NCBI GenBank assembly: GCA_041651995.1
Contig: JBAZID010000001.1
Span: forward strand, 434,001-498,000
Length of the DNA: 64,000 nucleotides
From: Sulfuricella sp.
Lineage (GTDB): Bacteria > Pseudomonadota > Gammaproteobacteria > Burkholderiales > Sulfuricellaceae
Direction: 5' to 3'
Shown here: positions 41,015-49,955 of the stretch, piece by piece
How positions within the stretch are numbered: position 1 is the stretch's first letter
Layout of the letters: the number at the start of each line of letters is the position of its first letter
Translations under genes and position numbers: made by a program
The notes under the pieces: generated by a model
Told to the model about the DNA's origin: nothing
The model's database searches: none
The model's input: the letters and a program-made list of their open reading frames with translations, nothing else

Positions 41015-42003
41015 GCCGCCGCTCTGGCATAACGTGCGCCACACTGCTTGAAGCGGCGAGTGCTGAACAACACTTCATAAGAAATATGTTGCAGTCCGCA
41101 TCCTTGACGCATTTCATCCACGCGCGCCAGAACTTCCTCGCGGTCGTGGCCATGGATCATGCAGAACAGGTTGTAGCGCCAGACCGGCAGGCGGCGCGGG
41201 CGGCGGTAGCACAGGGTCACAAATTCCAGTTTGCCCAGGCAGTGGCCGAGCGAGCTGACTTCCTCATCCGGAATATCCCACACCACCATGGCATTGGCGC
41301 GATAACCCAGCTCATGATGGCGCACGACCACCCCCATGCGCTTGATCACGCCCTGCCGGATCAGGCTTTGCAGGCACTCGATCACCCTGGCCTCGGACAT
41401 TCCCTGGCTTGTAGCCACTGCCGCATAAGGGTGCGCCACCAGCGGCAGCCCGGACTGAATATCTGCGATCACGCGACTTTCGTCCGGGCTGGGCAGATAA
41501 GGCTGGCGCGGCGAGCCGGCGTGGCTATCGACAAAGGCATTGCTTTTGCGCCGGCTGCCGGTCATGTCGAAGCCCAGGTCAATATGATAATCCTCCATCA
41601 GAGGCAGAAACAGCACCCGGCATGCCGAGCGCTCCTCGATTTCCTTCAGCACCCGCTGCAGCGCGACTTCATCCGGAGCCGCCACCACAAACCACAGGTT
41701 GTAATGGTGCTCGCGCTGATAGTTGTGATTCACTTCCGGATAGCTGCTGACCATTGCGGCAACTTTTTCCAGGTTTTCCTCCGGCACCGCCAGCGCAGCC
41801 AGCGTGCTGGCACCAATGCTGCGTGGGCGGAAAACGGCTCCGACGCGGCTGACCACGCCCTGCCGCTGCAGGCGGTTCAGGCTGTCCACCACATCACCCT
41901 CGGTGACACCCAGCTCGTGCGCTATTGCGTCAAATGGCGCCGCCAGCAGCGGGAATTCATGCTGATAGTCATTTAGAAGACGATTTTCCAGTGATGTATT
42001 CAT
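41011..42003 (-). CDS. nirDL: NirDL fusion, siroheme decarboxylase
   Basis: A 330-residue fusion of two AsnC/Lrp-like proteins. Residues 1-150 (NRLLNDYQHEFPLLAAPFDAIAHELGVTEGDVVDSLNRLQRQGVVSRVGAVFRPRSIGASTLAALAVP...NHNYQREHHYNLWFVVAA) are NirD-like; the rest (VIADIQSGLPLVAHPYAAVATSQGMSEARVIECLQSLIRQGVIKRMGVVVRHHELGYRANAMVVWDIP...CYRRPRRLPVWRYNLFCMIHGHDREEV) is NirL-like. Such fusions are known in other bacteria. It converts siroheme to 12,18-didecarboxysiroheme with NirG and NirH. ATGA overlaps are found at both ends. Confidence 0.93.
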   Translation of the reverse strand: MNTSLENRLLNDYQHEFPLLAAPFDAIAHELGVTEGDVVDSLNRLQRQGVVSRVGAVFRPRSIGASTLAALAVPEENLEKVAAMVSSYPEVNHNYQREHHYNLWFVVAAPDEVALQRVLKEIEERSACRVLFLPLMEDYHIDLGFDMTGSRRKSNAFVDSHAGSPRQPYLPSPDESRVIADIQSGLPLVAHPYAAVATSQGMSEARVIECLQSLIRQGVIKRMGVVVRHHELGYRANAMVVWDIPDEEVSSLGHCLGKLEFVTLCYRRPRRLPVWRYNLFCMIHGHDREEVLARVDEMRQGCGLQHISYEVLFSTRRFKQCGARYARAAA

Positions 42004-43172
42004 AAGCCGGTCCGATGTGCGCGGTGGGTAAAGAAGATGCCGCTCGGGCTGTCTGCCTGCAGATCGCCCAGCCTGGCAAAGCTCTCGCTATCGTAAATCT
42101 CTACGCGATTCTCATCACGCAAGGAAAGCCAGACATGCTCCCCGCGCGGGGTAAATTCAAGATGCAACACACCCTTGCCGGGCTTGAAAGTGTGAACAAT
42201 CTTGCGGCTCGGCACATCGATCACCTGCACCGTATCATTGTGAGGAAAAGCGAAATTCACCCACACCTGGCGGTTATCCGGGCGCGCCACCACAAAAACC
42301 GGCTGGCCATGCACCGCAATGCGCCCGACTTCGTTCCAGCCGCCCTGATCAACCACCAGCACCTCGTGACGCCCCACCGCCGGCACCAGCAGTTCATTTC
42401 CTGTGGCCGCCCATCCCTCAAGGTGAGGCATCTTGAATACCGGCAGCTTTTGCTCGCCCCTGCCATAACCATCCAGGACGCGCTTCACTCCGGCAGAAAG
42501 ATTCCACAGATCGAGCATCGCAAGACCGTCCTCGCCAAACAGTCCTGCCAGATAATAGCGCCCATCGGCCGTGATCATGGCGTCATAGGGTTCCTTGCCG
42601 ATATTTTTGAATTTCCGCAGCGCGGGCGAAGCCGGCGTTGTCATATCCGCCACCCAGATTTCCCCCGCTTCGAACAGACTCCACACGAAGCGGTTACCCG
42701 GTGCATCCACCAGCCCCACCACCTTGGAAGGTTTACCGGCCTCGTCCAGCGAAGGAATATCCGCCACCAGATCCAGCGTAGCGGCATCGAATACCTTGAC
42801 GCCACCCGGCGTGTAGTTGGCTACCGCGACCAGCTTGCCGTCCTGGGAAATTGCGCCGCCAATGCTGTTGCCGGATTGCAATACTCGCTTGACGATGCGC
42901 ATTTCCAGCAGGTCGACCTTGCTCAGGCCGCCATCACGGCCAAACACATAGGCAAAGCGGCCATCACGAGAGAAATTCAAGGAGGCATGAGAGAGATCAC
43001 CCAGGCCGGGCACCCTTCCAAGCACGGAGCGCCCGCTGGTCTCCACGATTTCCACCCGGCCTTTGGCACGCTCGATTACCACCCCCAAGTCACCCGTGCC
43101 GCGCAGTTGAGGCGTAGCGCAGGCGGAGAGCAGGGAGATTGCAAGCACCGCCATCACGGCTTTAATGCTCAT
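42000..43172 (-). CDS. nirF: NirF, heme d1 biosynthesis protein
   Basis: A 390-residue eight-bladed propeller protein related to the d1 domain of NirS but without a cytochrome c domain. The N-terminus MSIKAVMAVLAISLLSACAT has a lipobox, so it is anchored on the periplasmic side. Blocks include VIERAKGRVEIVETSGRSVLGRVPGLGDLSHASLNFSRDGRFAYVFGRDGGLSKVDL and VLHLEFTPRGEHVWLSLRDENRVEIYD. NirF is needed for heme d1 formation, acting late near NirN. Its start overlaps nirC by 11 bases and its stop overlaps nirDL by 4. Confidence 0.94.
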   Translation of the reverse strand: MSIKAVMAVLAISLLSACATPQLRGTGDLGVVIERAKGRVEIVETSGRSVLGRVPGLGDLSHASLNFSRDGRFAYVFGRDGGLSKVDLLEMRIVKRVLQSGNSIGGAISQDGKLVAVANYTPGGVKVFDAATLDLVADIPSLDEAGKPSKVVGLVDAPGNRFVWSLFEAGEIWVADMTTPASPALRKFKNIGKEPYDAMITADGRYYLAGLFGEDGLAMLDLWNLSAGVKRVLDGYGRGEQKLPVFKMPHLEGWAATGNELLVPAVGRHEVLVVDQGGWNEVGRIAVHGQPVFVVARPDNRQVWVNFAFPHNDTVQVIDVPSRKIVHTFKPGKGVLHLEFTPRGEHVWLSLRDENRVEIYDSESFARLGDLQADSPSGIFFTHRAHRTGL

Positions 43173-43560
43173 CAGGAAATCCTTTTAGCAAGTTGTCCAC
43201 AATCCACTTGGCCTCATTTTCGTTAAGGAATGCGCCCCACGGCGGCATCGGGGTGCCCGGACGGCCATAGAGAATGGTAGCGGCCAGGCTCTCCGGAGGT
43301 TTGTCGCGCAACTGGGCGGGCAACAGCGCCGGGCCGAGACCTCCAGCCAGCGTCATGCCGTGACAGGAACCGCAATCCTGGCGCACCAGCCTCACCAGAT
43401 CGGCCTGCCGCTGCAATCCCGGGAGTTCATCCGCCAGAACACTCCTGACTCCGCCCGTCACACTGAGAACCAGACACAGCAGGCCATAAAAAAGGGGGCC
43501 ATGCAGCCCCCTTTGTACCCGGAGGGAGAGGCTGTTCACATCAAGCGCAAAAAACCACAC
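43162..43560 (-). CDS. nirC: NirC-like small cytochrome c
   Basis: A 132-residue class I cytochrome: hydrophobic leader (LFYGLLCLVLSVTGGVRSVLA), heme site CGSCHG in RQDCGSCHGMTLAGGLGPALLPAQL, and the Met-ligand stretch GRPGTPMPPWGAFLNENEAKWIVDNLL. NirC carries electrons in NirS maturation or to NirS. The GTG at 43560 gives a long N-region; an internal start is possible. The leader region contains a C-run/G-run palindrome (AAAGGGGG/CCCCCTTT near 43490-43516). Confidence 0.87.
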   Translation of the reverse strand: MWFFALDVNSLSLRVQRGLHGPLFYGLLCLVLSVTGGVRSVLADELPGLQRQADLVRLVRQDCGSCHGMTLAGGLGPALLPAQLRDKPPESLAATILYGRPGTPMPPWGAFLNENEAKWIVDNLLKGFPDEH

Positions 43561-43581
43561 CCTTGGCCACCCTCTCCATGA

Positions 43582-44490
43582 TTATTTAGCTGCCGTAATA
43601 TCGGCCTTGGAATCGATCCCCAGGCTGTAACCGAAGGAAACATGGTGGAAACGGCCAGCCGAGTGATCGTTATGAATGGCAAAGCCCATGTTGTAGGTCT
43701 TGCCGGAAGCCAAGGCGATATCACCCTCCCCGCCGGTCAGTTTGCGGGTGAAAGTCACGGTCCAGGTATCGCCATCTTTCTTGCCTTCCGCACTCACCAG
43801 CGCCTTGCCGCCTTCCATCACACGCTTGTCGGCCACATAGCCGTCAACCGGCTTGGCGCCCTTGCCGCTTTTCCATTGCATCAGGTCGTAGTAATTGCCG
43901 CTGGCAAGCGAACCACCGGTGACATACTTGGTTTTCTTGTCGTCGGCACCGGGCATGGTACGTGCGTCAGTGTGGCAAGTGCCCCAGCAACCGCCCGCCA
44001 GACCCATCTGCACATCCTTGCCCTTGGAGTCCTTGGTCACCACCTTGTTGTCTTCCAGCATCACCGCCAGTTTGACAGGGTTGTCCTTGTCCATTTTCTC
44101 AACGCCGCCCTTGGGCTCTTTCCAGCTGAAACGCAGGTAGAGGTTGGCGCCGTCATTGGCTGCCTGCACGGTCACCGGGATGGTTCCGGTATGGCCGCTG
44201 ATTGGCTTGGGCTCGAGCTTCTCGCCCTTGAGAATCTTGTCGGCAGCAATATCAATGGTGTGTTTCTTTTCATCCTCATGGCAGCCGGTGCAGCGCTCAC
44301 CTTTTGAAATTCCTTTGGCGCCACCGTGATCAGTGCCCTTCATGATCCACTCCAGGCCCGAAGTGCCCGGGTGAAACACGGTCACACTGCGTGACGGCAC
44401 CTTGCTCCAGTCCGGGGAAGCCACCGCGGACCCAGCCATACCGGCCAGCAACAAGCCCAAGGCGGAAGTGGCAATCAAAGTCTTATTCAT
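43582..44490 (-). CDS. ethylbenzene-dehydrogenase-like heme-binding cytochrome of the nir operon
   Basis: A 302-residue exported protein. After the signal peptide (MNKTLIATSALGLLLAGMAGSAVA) come a c-type heme site CTGCHEDEKK and an immunoglobulin-like domain of the cytochrome c-552/DMSO-reductase heme-binding type (TGTIPVTVQAANDGANLYLRFSWKEP...VKLAVMLED). A second site reads CWGTCHTDARTMPG, spaced CX3CH rather than CX2CH. The tail (GKTYNMGFAIHNDHSAGRFHHVSFGYSLGID) has His residues often used as heme b ligands in this family. TAGGAGC precedes ATG 44490. It is probably an electron carrier between the NapC/NirT protein and NirS (inference). Confidence 0.8.
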   Translation of the reverse strand: MNKTLIATSALGLLLAGMAGSAVASPDWSKVPSRSVTVFHPGTSGLEWIMKGTDHGGAKGISKGERCTGCHEDEKKHTIDIAADKILKGEKLEPKPISGHTGTIPVTVQAANDGANLYLRFSWKEPKGGVEKMDKDNPVKLAVMLEDNKVVTKDSKGKDVQMGLAGGCWGTCHTDARTMPGADDKKTKYVTGGSLASGNYYDLMQWKSGKGAKPVDGYVADKRVMEGGKALVSAEGKKDGDTWTVTFTRKLTGGEGDIALASGKTYNMGFAIHNDHSAGRFHHVSFGYSLGIDSKADITAAK

Positions 44491-44547
44491 GTTCAAGCTC
44501 CTATCGAATATGTTGTGCGATTTCATTCATGCGGCGATCAGCAGTGT

Positions 44548-45135
44548 TTAACCGCCAGCCTCTTCCTCTGTCATCCCTTCAGGCTTCTTGTGGGCGATAC
44601 CCTTGTGGCAGTCGATACAGGTCATGTTGTCTTTTTTGGCATTTTCATGCTGTTTTGCTGCCCTGCTCTTCTGCTTTTCCACATCCATGCCTTCAAACGT
44701 GTGGCAGTTGCGGCACTCGCGTGAATCCGAGGCTTTCATCCGCGCCCATTCGTGGCGCGCCAGTTCCAGGCGCTTGGCCTCGAATTTTTCCTTGGTATCG
44801 ATGGTTCCCGTGATTCTTCCCCACACCTCGCGGGAAGCCTGGATCTTGCGCATCATCTTGTGCGACCAGTCCTTGGGCACGTGGCAGTCGGAACACGCCG
44901 CACGTACGCCGGTGCGGTTGGAATAGTGAATGGTTTTCTTGTATTCCTGATATACGTTGTCCTTCATCTCGTGACAACCGATGCAGAACTCAAGCTGGTT
45001 GGTGGCTTCCATACCGGTGTTGAAGCCCCCCCAGAACAAAATTCCGGCGACAAAACCGCCGCCGAGCAAAGTGAGGAGAGAGTATTTCGCACTGGGCGAG
45101 CGCAGTTTTGCCCACCATCCCTGTTTTGCTGCCAT
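44548..45135 (-). CDS. nirT: NapC/NirT-type tetraheme quinol dehydrogenase
   Basis: A 195-residue membrane-anchored tetraheme cytochrome: one N-terminal membrane segment (LLTLLGGGFVAGILFWGGFNTGME) and four heme sites CIGCHE, CSDCHV, CRNCHT and CIDCHK. NapC/NirT proteins oxidise quinol and pass electrons to periplasmic reductases. It directly follows nirS in the operon, so nirT is the natural name. The nap operon in this window has no napC of its own, so this protein could serve Nap too (inference). Confidence 0.93.
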   Translation of the reverse strand: MAAKQGWWAKLRSPSAKYSLLTLLGGGFVAGILFWGGFNTGMEATNQLEFCIGCHEMKDNVYQEYKKTIHYSNRTGVRAACSDCHVPKDWSHKMMRKIQASREVWGRITGTIDTKEKFEAKRLELARHEWARMKASDSRECRNCHTFEGMDVEKQKSRAAKQHENAKKDNMTCIDCHKGIAHKKPEGMTEEEAGG

Positions 45136-45203
45136 ATATTTCTCTCCTCAGCTGAAAATTATGCGGCGGGCCAGGGTTGTTCCCCCGCCCGCCGGGTCAG
45201 GTC

Positions 45204-46829
45204 TTAGTAAATGTCGTGCTGGGTATTAAGAATGTTGAACTTTCCGGTCGGCGTGATCAGCTTCGGATCCTTGATCACGTGCTTCAGCTTGCGGGTCTTG
45301 TCATCCATGATCACGATCGCGGATGGCTCGGTTTTGCCGGCCCACAGGGAGAACCACACTTCATCACCAGTCGCGTTGTATTCCGCATGCACCGCGCGCT
45401 TGACCGCCTTGGATTCGGGCAGGTCTGCCAGCTTGGCGATGTTGATGATTTCCGGCGCCTTGTCCAGATTCCTGATGTCATACACGCTCACTGACTCGGC
45501 CACTTCCTTGTCCGGATTCAGAGGCGCATCAGCCCACAGGTTCTTGGACTTGGGATGGGTCTTGACGAACAGAGAACCCGCACCGTGATTCTTCAACTCG
45601 GCCACCACCTTCCAGGCATGCTGCTTGTGCTTGGCAGGATCGGTACCGATCAGTGAAATCACGTCTGCACCCAGGTGGGAAGTCGCCCATACCGGTCCGA
45701 ATTTGGGATGCACGAAGTTGGCGCCACGACCGGGATGCGGCTTGGCCTTGGTATCGACCAGTGCAGCCAGCTTGCCGGTCTTGGTATCAACCACTGCCAC
45801 CTTGTTGGAAGCATTTGCTGCCACCAGGAAGTAGCGCTTGGTCGAATCCCAGCCGCCGTCATGCAGGAACTTGGCGGACTCGATGGTGGTTTCCTTGAGG
45901 TTCTTGATGTCGGAATAATCCACCAGCCTGATCATGCCGGTTTCCTTGATGTTCACTACCCATTCCGGTTTGTCCTCGGTCGCCACGATCGAAGCCACAC
46001 GCGGCTCGGGGTGATACTCACCGTCTACCGTCATGCCACGGGTGGACATGATTTTCAGCGGCTTCAGCGTATCGCCTTCGGTGATCACGTACTGAGGCGG
46101 CCAGTAGGAGCCGGCGATCGCGTACTTGTCCTCATAGCCCTTGAACTTGGAGGTTTCCACCGAACGCGCCTCGATGCCGATCTTGAGAGTCGCCACCACG
46201 GTGGGCTTGTCAAACCACATATCGATCAGGTCCAGCTTGCCGTCACGGCCAATTACGTAGACATAGCGGCCGGACTTGGATACACGGGAAATATGCACGG
46301 CATAGCCGGTTTTCACGATACCCCAGATCTGCTTGGTGTCACCGTCGATCAGCGCAACTTCGCCGGAATCACGCAAGGTCACCGAGAAAACGTTCTTCAG
46401 GTTGATCTTGTTCATCTGCTTCTTGGGGCGATCTTCCGGCTTGATGACCAGCTTCCAGCTGTTCATCATCTCCTTCATGCCCCACTCCGGCGGCGTATCA
46501 GGAGTCATCTGGATGTATTTCGACATCATGGAAAGCTCATCCTTGGTCAGGATGTCGTCAAAGTTGACCATCCCGCCATCGGTGCCATAACTGATGATTT
46601 TTTCAAGCCTTGCCTGGCCCAGCTTGAGCGTATTGACCGGCTCCAGATTTTTGCCCGTGGCGCCCTTGCGCAGAATGCCGTGACAACCGGCACAACGCTC
46701 GAAATAAATCTTGGAAGCAGCTGCCTTCTGTTCCGCCGTCAGCGTAGGCTCATCAGCAGCAGACGCAACATTGAAAACACCAGCAACCGACATGGCAAGA
46801 ACCGATGCAGCGAAATACGGCTTCTTCAT
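45204..46829 (-). CDS. nirS: cytochrome cd1 nitrite reductase
   Basis: A 541-residue periplasmic enzyme reducing nitrite to NO. A signal peptide (MKKPYFAASVLAMSVAGVFNVASA) is followed by the heme c site CAGCH at residues 46-50 and the d1 propeller. Conserved histidines of the d1 site occur in TKAKPHPGRGANFVH and AELKNHGAGSLFVKTHP. The C-terminus ITPTGKFNILNTQHDIY is the family end. A strong AAGGAGGTG sits ahead of the ATG, and an FNR-type promoter lies about 60-110 bases upstream. It heads a minus-strand operon of heme d1 assembly genes. Confidence 0.97.
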   Translation of the reverse strand: MKKPYFAASVLAMSVAGVFNVASAADEPTLTAEQKAAASKIYFERCAGCHGILRKGATGKNLEPVNTLKLGQARLEKIISYGTDGGMVNFDDILTKDELSMMSKYIQMTPDTPPEWGMKEMMNSWKLVIKPEDRPKKQMNKINLKNVFSVTLRDSGEVALIDGDTKQIWGIVKTGYAVHISRVSKSGRYVYVIGRDGKLDLIDMWFDKPTVVATLKIGIEARSVETSKFKGYEDKYAIAGSYWPPQYVITEGDTLKPLKIMSTRGMTVDGEYHPEPRVASIVATEDKPEWVVNIKETGMIRLVDYSDIKNLKETTIESAKFLHDGGWDSTKRYFLVAANASNKVAVVDTKTGKLAALVDTKAKPHPGRGANFVHPKFGPVWATSHLGADVISLIGTDPAKHKQHAWKVVAELKNHGAGSLFVKTHPKSKNLWADAPLNPDKEVAESVSVYDIRNLDKAPEIINIAKLADLPESKAVKRAVHAEYNATGDEVWFSLWAGKTEPSAIVIMDDKTRKLKHVIKDPKLITPTGKFNILNTQHDIY

Positions 46830-46895
46830 TTGACACCTCCTTAAAAGATTTATTTAAATCCATGAACACCACAGGGTCATAAACCCTATGGCCGC

Positions 46896-46937
46896 ATCAT
46901 GTTCCAAGGGAAGGGAGCGAACCTTGATGCACGTCAA
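46896..46937 (-). promoter_or_regulatory. FNR/DNR-type promoter of nirS
   Basis: TTGATGCACGTCAA (46924-46937) matches the FNR/DNR palindrome with one substitution. On the minus strand CATGAT (46901-46896) lies at class II spacing as a -10. It stands in the 248-base divergent region between nirS and napD. Confidence 0.75.
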
Positions 46938-47012
46938 GTTTTTTTGACTTCAGACGTTTGCACAAGCTTGCGCCAGCCAATAACAACCATGCAACTCAAG
47001 AATGAAGAATTG

Positions 47013-47054
47013 TTGATCTGTGTCAATGCAAAACAACACAAATACCCACATTCT
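47013..47054 (+). promoter_or_regulatory. FNR/DNR-type promoter of napD
   Basis: TTGATCTGTGTCAA (47013-47026) is a second FNR/DNR-type palindrome in the nirS-napD divergent region. A weak -10-like CATTCT (47049-47054) would give a leader of only about 17 bases before napD at 47078. Confidence 0.6.
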
Positions 47055-47077
47055 TGTATCCAGTATTCTCAGCCAGG

Positions 47078-47338
47078 ATGAACATCCAAAACATGCATAT
47101 CTCCGGAGTACTCGTACATGCCCGCCCCGGGTGTGCTGCGCAGGTCCATGAACGGCTTTCCGCCATTCCCGGTGTGGAAGTCCATAACAGCGACGTTGAA
47201 GGCAAACTGATCGTCACCCTCGAAAAAGAGGACGAACAGACAACGGTGGATACTTTCGGACTGCTCAACGAGCTACCCGACGTGCTCTCCGCCACCATGG
47301 TGTACCACCATTTCGAACCCGAAACAGATTCAAAATAA
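47078..47338 (+). CDS. napD: NapD, Tat-proofreading chaperone
   Basis: An 86-residue cytoplasmic chaperone that binds the Tat signal of NapA. The sequence MNIQNMHISGVLVHARPGCAAQVHERLSAIPGVEVHNSDVEGKLIVTLEKEDEQTTVDTFGLLNELPDVLSATMVYHHFE carries the family blocks (ISGVLVHA, IPGVEVH, GKLIVTLE, VLSATMVYH). The ATG at 47078 gives the canonical start; the frame extends upstream to a TTG at 47054. napA follows after 20 bases. Confidence 0.93.
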   Translation: MNIQNMHISGVLVHARPGCAAQVHERLSAIPGVEVHNSDVEGKLIVTLEKEDEQTTVDTFGLLNELPDVLSATMVYHHFEPETDSK

Positions 47339-47358
47339 TTCAGCAGAGGAGACCCAAA

Positions 47359-49902
47359 ATGGAATTGACTCGCCGTGAATTTGTAAAACTCAGTGCAGTC
47401 GCCGCCACCGCCACAGCCGCCGGCGTCACCGTACCCGGCGCCCAGGCAGCGCTGGCAGCGGCAGGCAATAGCGGGGTGCGCTGGGACAAGGGCGTATGCC
47501 GTTTCTGCGGCACCGGTTGCGGCGTCCTGGTGGGCACCAAGGATGGCCGCGTGGTGGCCACCCAGGGTGATCCGGACGCGCCGGTCAACAAGGGCCTCAA
47601 CTGCATAAAGGGCTATTTCCTTTCCAAGATCATGTATGGCAAGGACCGCCTCACCCAGCCCATGCTGAGAATGAAGGACGGCAAATTCGACAAGAACGGC
47701 GAGTTCGCTCCCATCAGTTGGGACCAGGCTTTCGATATCATGGCGGAGAAATGCAAGGCCGCGCTCAAGGCCAAGGGCCCCAAGGGTGTCGGCATGTTCG
47801 GCTCGGGCCAGTGGACGGTGTGGGAAGGCTATGCCGCCGCCAAGCTGATGAAAGCAGGCTTCCGCTCCAACAACCTCGACCCCAACGCACGCCACTGCAT
47901 GGCTTCCGCCGTGGCCGGCTTCATGCGCACCTTCGGTATCGACGAGCCGATGGGCTGCTATGACGATGCCGAGCATGCCGACGGCTTCGTGCTGTGGGGC
48001 GCCAACATGGCCGAGATGCACCCCATCCTGTGGTCGCGCATCACCGACCGCCGCCTCACCGGCAAGGATGTCCGGATTCACGTGCTCTCGACTTTTGACC
48101 ACCGTTCCACAGAGCTGGCTGACAACACGCTGATTTTCAAACCCCAGAGCGATCTGGCGATCCTCAACTACATCTGCAACTACATCATCCAGAACAATGC
48201 GGTGAATGAAGAGTTCGTTAAGAAGAACGTCAACTTCAAGAAAGGGGTCACCGACATCGGTTATGGCCTGCGCCCCAAGCACCCTCTTGAAGTGGCCGCC
48301 AACAACAACGGCTATCCCGGCGCCGATGGCAAGCCCAAGGGCAACCCGAACAATGCCTCGCCGATGACTTTCGACGAATTCAAGGCGTTCGTGTCCGAGT
48401 ACACGGTGGAAAAAACTTCTGAAATTTCCGGCGTGCCCAAGGAAAGGCTGATTGAACTGGCCAAGCTCTACGCCGACCCGAAGAAGAAAGTCACATCCTA
48501 CTGGACCATGGGCTTCAACCAGCATACGCGCGGCACCTGGGTCAACAACATGATCTACAACGTGCACCTGCTGGTGGGCAAGATTTCCGAGCCCGGCAAC
48601 GGCCCTTTTTCCCTCACCGGCCAACCCTCGGCCTGTGGCACGGCGCGCGAGGTGGGCACTTTCGCCCACCGCCTGCCCGCCGACATGGTGGTGATGAACC
48701 CGAAACACCGCGAAGCCACGGAAAAAATCTGGCAGTTGCCCGCCGGCACCATTCCCGACTGGATCGGCTCGCATGCGGTGAAACAAAGCCGCGATCTCAA
48801 GGACGGCCTGATCAATTTCTACTGGACCTCCACCACCAACAACATGCAGGCTGGCCCCAACATCAACGGCGAGATTTATCCCGGCTGGCGCAATCCCGAC
48901 AATTTCATCGTGGTCTCCGATGTCTACCCCACGGTATCGGCCGTTTCCGCCGACCTGATGCTGCCCTGCGCCATGTGGATGGAGAAGGAAGGCGCTTACG
49001 GCAACGCCGAGCGCCGCACCCAGTTCTGGCGCCAGCAGGTAAAGGCGCCGGGCGAATCCCGCTCCGACCTGTGGCAGTACATGGAATTCTCCAAGCGCTT
49101 CAGGATGGAAGAAGTATGGCCGGCCGAGCTGCTGGAAAAGGCGCCGCAATACAAGGGCAAAACCCTGTATGACGTGCTGTTCGCCAATGGCGAGGTCAAC
49201 AAGTTCCCGCTGGCCGAGCTGAAGAAGGTCAACGAACACGGCATCAAGAACTACAGCAATGACGAATCCACTGCCTTCGGCTATTACGTGCAGAAAGGGC
49301 TGTTCGAGGAATACGCCCAGTTCGGCCGCGGCCACGCGCACGATCTGGCCAACTTCGACACCTACCACAAGGCGCGCGGCCTGCGCTGGCCGGTGGTGGA
49401 CAACAAGGAAACCCTGTGGCGCTTCCGCGAGGGCTATGATCCTTACGTCAAGAAAGGCGAGGGGGTCAAGTTCTACGGCAACCCCGACGGCAAGGCGGTG
49501 ATCTTCGCCCTGCCCTACCAGCCCGCCGCCGAGATGCCGGACAACGAGTTCGACCTGTGGCTGTGCACCGGCCGCGTGCTGGAACACTGGCACACCGGCT
49601 CCATGACGCGGCGCGTGCCGGAGCTTTACAAGGCGGTGCCGGATGCCTGGGTGTTCATGCACCCGGAGGATGCCAAGAAGCGCGGCCTCAAGCGCGGCGA
49701 CAAGGTCAAGGTGATCAGCCGGCGCGGCGAAATCACCACCCTGGTGGAAACCCGCGGACGCAACAAGCCACCCGTTGGACTGATATTCGTGCCTTTCTTC
49801 GACGAGTCGCGCCTGGTCAACAAGCTGACCCTGGACGCCACCTGCCCGATCTCGAAAGAGACCGACTTCAAGAAATGTGCGGCGAAGATCGTTAAGGCGT
49901 GA
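47359..49902 (+). CDS. napA: periplasmic nitrate reductase catalytic subunit
   Basis: An 847-residue molybdopterin enzyme reducing nitrate to nitrite in the periplasm. A Tat signal (ELTRREFVKLSAVAATATAAG) is followed by a 4Fe-4S site with C47, C50, C54 and C82 (CRFCGTGC and NCIKG) and the Mo-ligand Cys in NARHCMASAVAGFMRTFG at about residue 180. C-terminal blocks RVLEHWHTGSMTRRVPEL and KRGDKVKVISRRGEITT are typical. Length is normal. GAGGAG precedes the ATG. The order napDAGHB without napC or napF follows. Confidence 0.97.
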   Translation: MELTRREFVKLSAVAATATAAGVTVPGAQAALAAAGNSGVRWDKGVCRFCGTGCGVLVGTKDGRVVATQGDPDAPVNKGLNCIKGYFLSKIMYGKDRLTQPMLRMKDGKFDKNGEFAPISWDQAFDIMAEKCKAALKAKGPKGVGMFGSGQWTVWEGYAAAKLMKAGFRSNNLDPNARHCMASAVAGFMRTFGIDEPMGCYDDAEHADGFVLWGANMAEMHPILWSRITDRRLTGKDVRIHVLSTFDHRSTELADNTLIFKPQSDLAILNYICNYIIQNNAVNEEFVKKNVNFKKGVTDIGYGLRPKHPLEVAANNNGYPGADGKPKGNPNNASPMTFDEFKAFVSEYTVEKTSEISGVPKERLIELAKLYADPKKKVTSYWTMGFNQHTRGTWVNNMIYNVHLLVGKISEPGNGPFSLTGQPSACGTAREVGTFAHRLPADMVVMNPKHREATEKIWQLPAGTIPDWIGSHAVKQSRDLKDGLINFYWTSTTNNMQAGPNINGEIYPGWRNPDNFIVVSDVYPTVSAVSADLMLPCAMWMEKEGAYGNAERRTQFWRQQVKAPGESRSDLWQYMEFSKRFRMEEVWPAELLEKAPQYKGKTLYDVLFANGEVNKFPLAELKKVNEHGIKNYSNDESTAFGYYVQKGLFEEYAQFGRGHAHDLANFDTYHKARGLRWPVVDNKETLWRFREGYDPYVKKGEGVKFYGNPDGKAVIFALPYQPAAEMPDNEFDLWLCTGRVLEHWHTGSMTRRVPELYKAVPDAWVFMHPEDAKKRGLKRGDKVKVISRRGEITTLVETRGRNKPPVGLIFVPFFDESRLVNKLTLDATCPISKETDFKKCAAKIVKA

Positions 49903-49926
49903 GGGGTGAGGAGTGAGGGGTGAGGA
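49899..49926. repeat. short tandem GTGAGGRG repeat between napA and napG
   Basis: GTGAGGGGTGAGGAGTGAGG and continuing units (GGGTGAGGA) run through the napA stop and into the gap. It is a simple purine-rich repeat, and may also provide Shine-Dalgarno-like sequence upstream of napG. Confidence 0.6.
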
Positions 49927-49955
49927 GAAAAACCCCCTTTCCCCTGACCAATATC

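Noticed and set aside
47023..49662. An 879-codon open frame on the minus strand opposite napA
   Set aside because: It is a shadow of napA codon bias in a GC-rich gene; its protein is low in recognisable motifs and no ribosome-binding site or promoter supports it.
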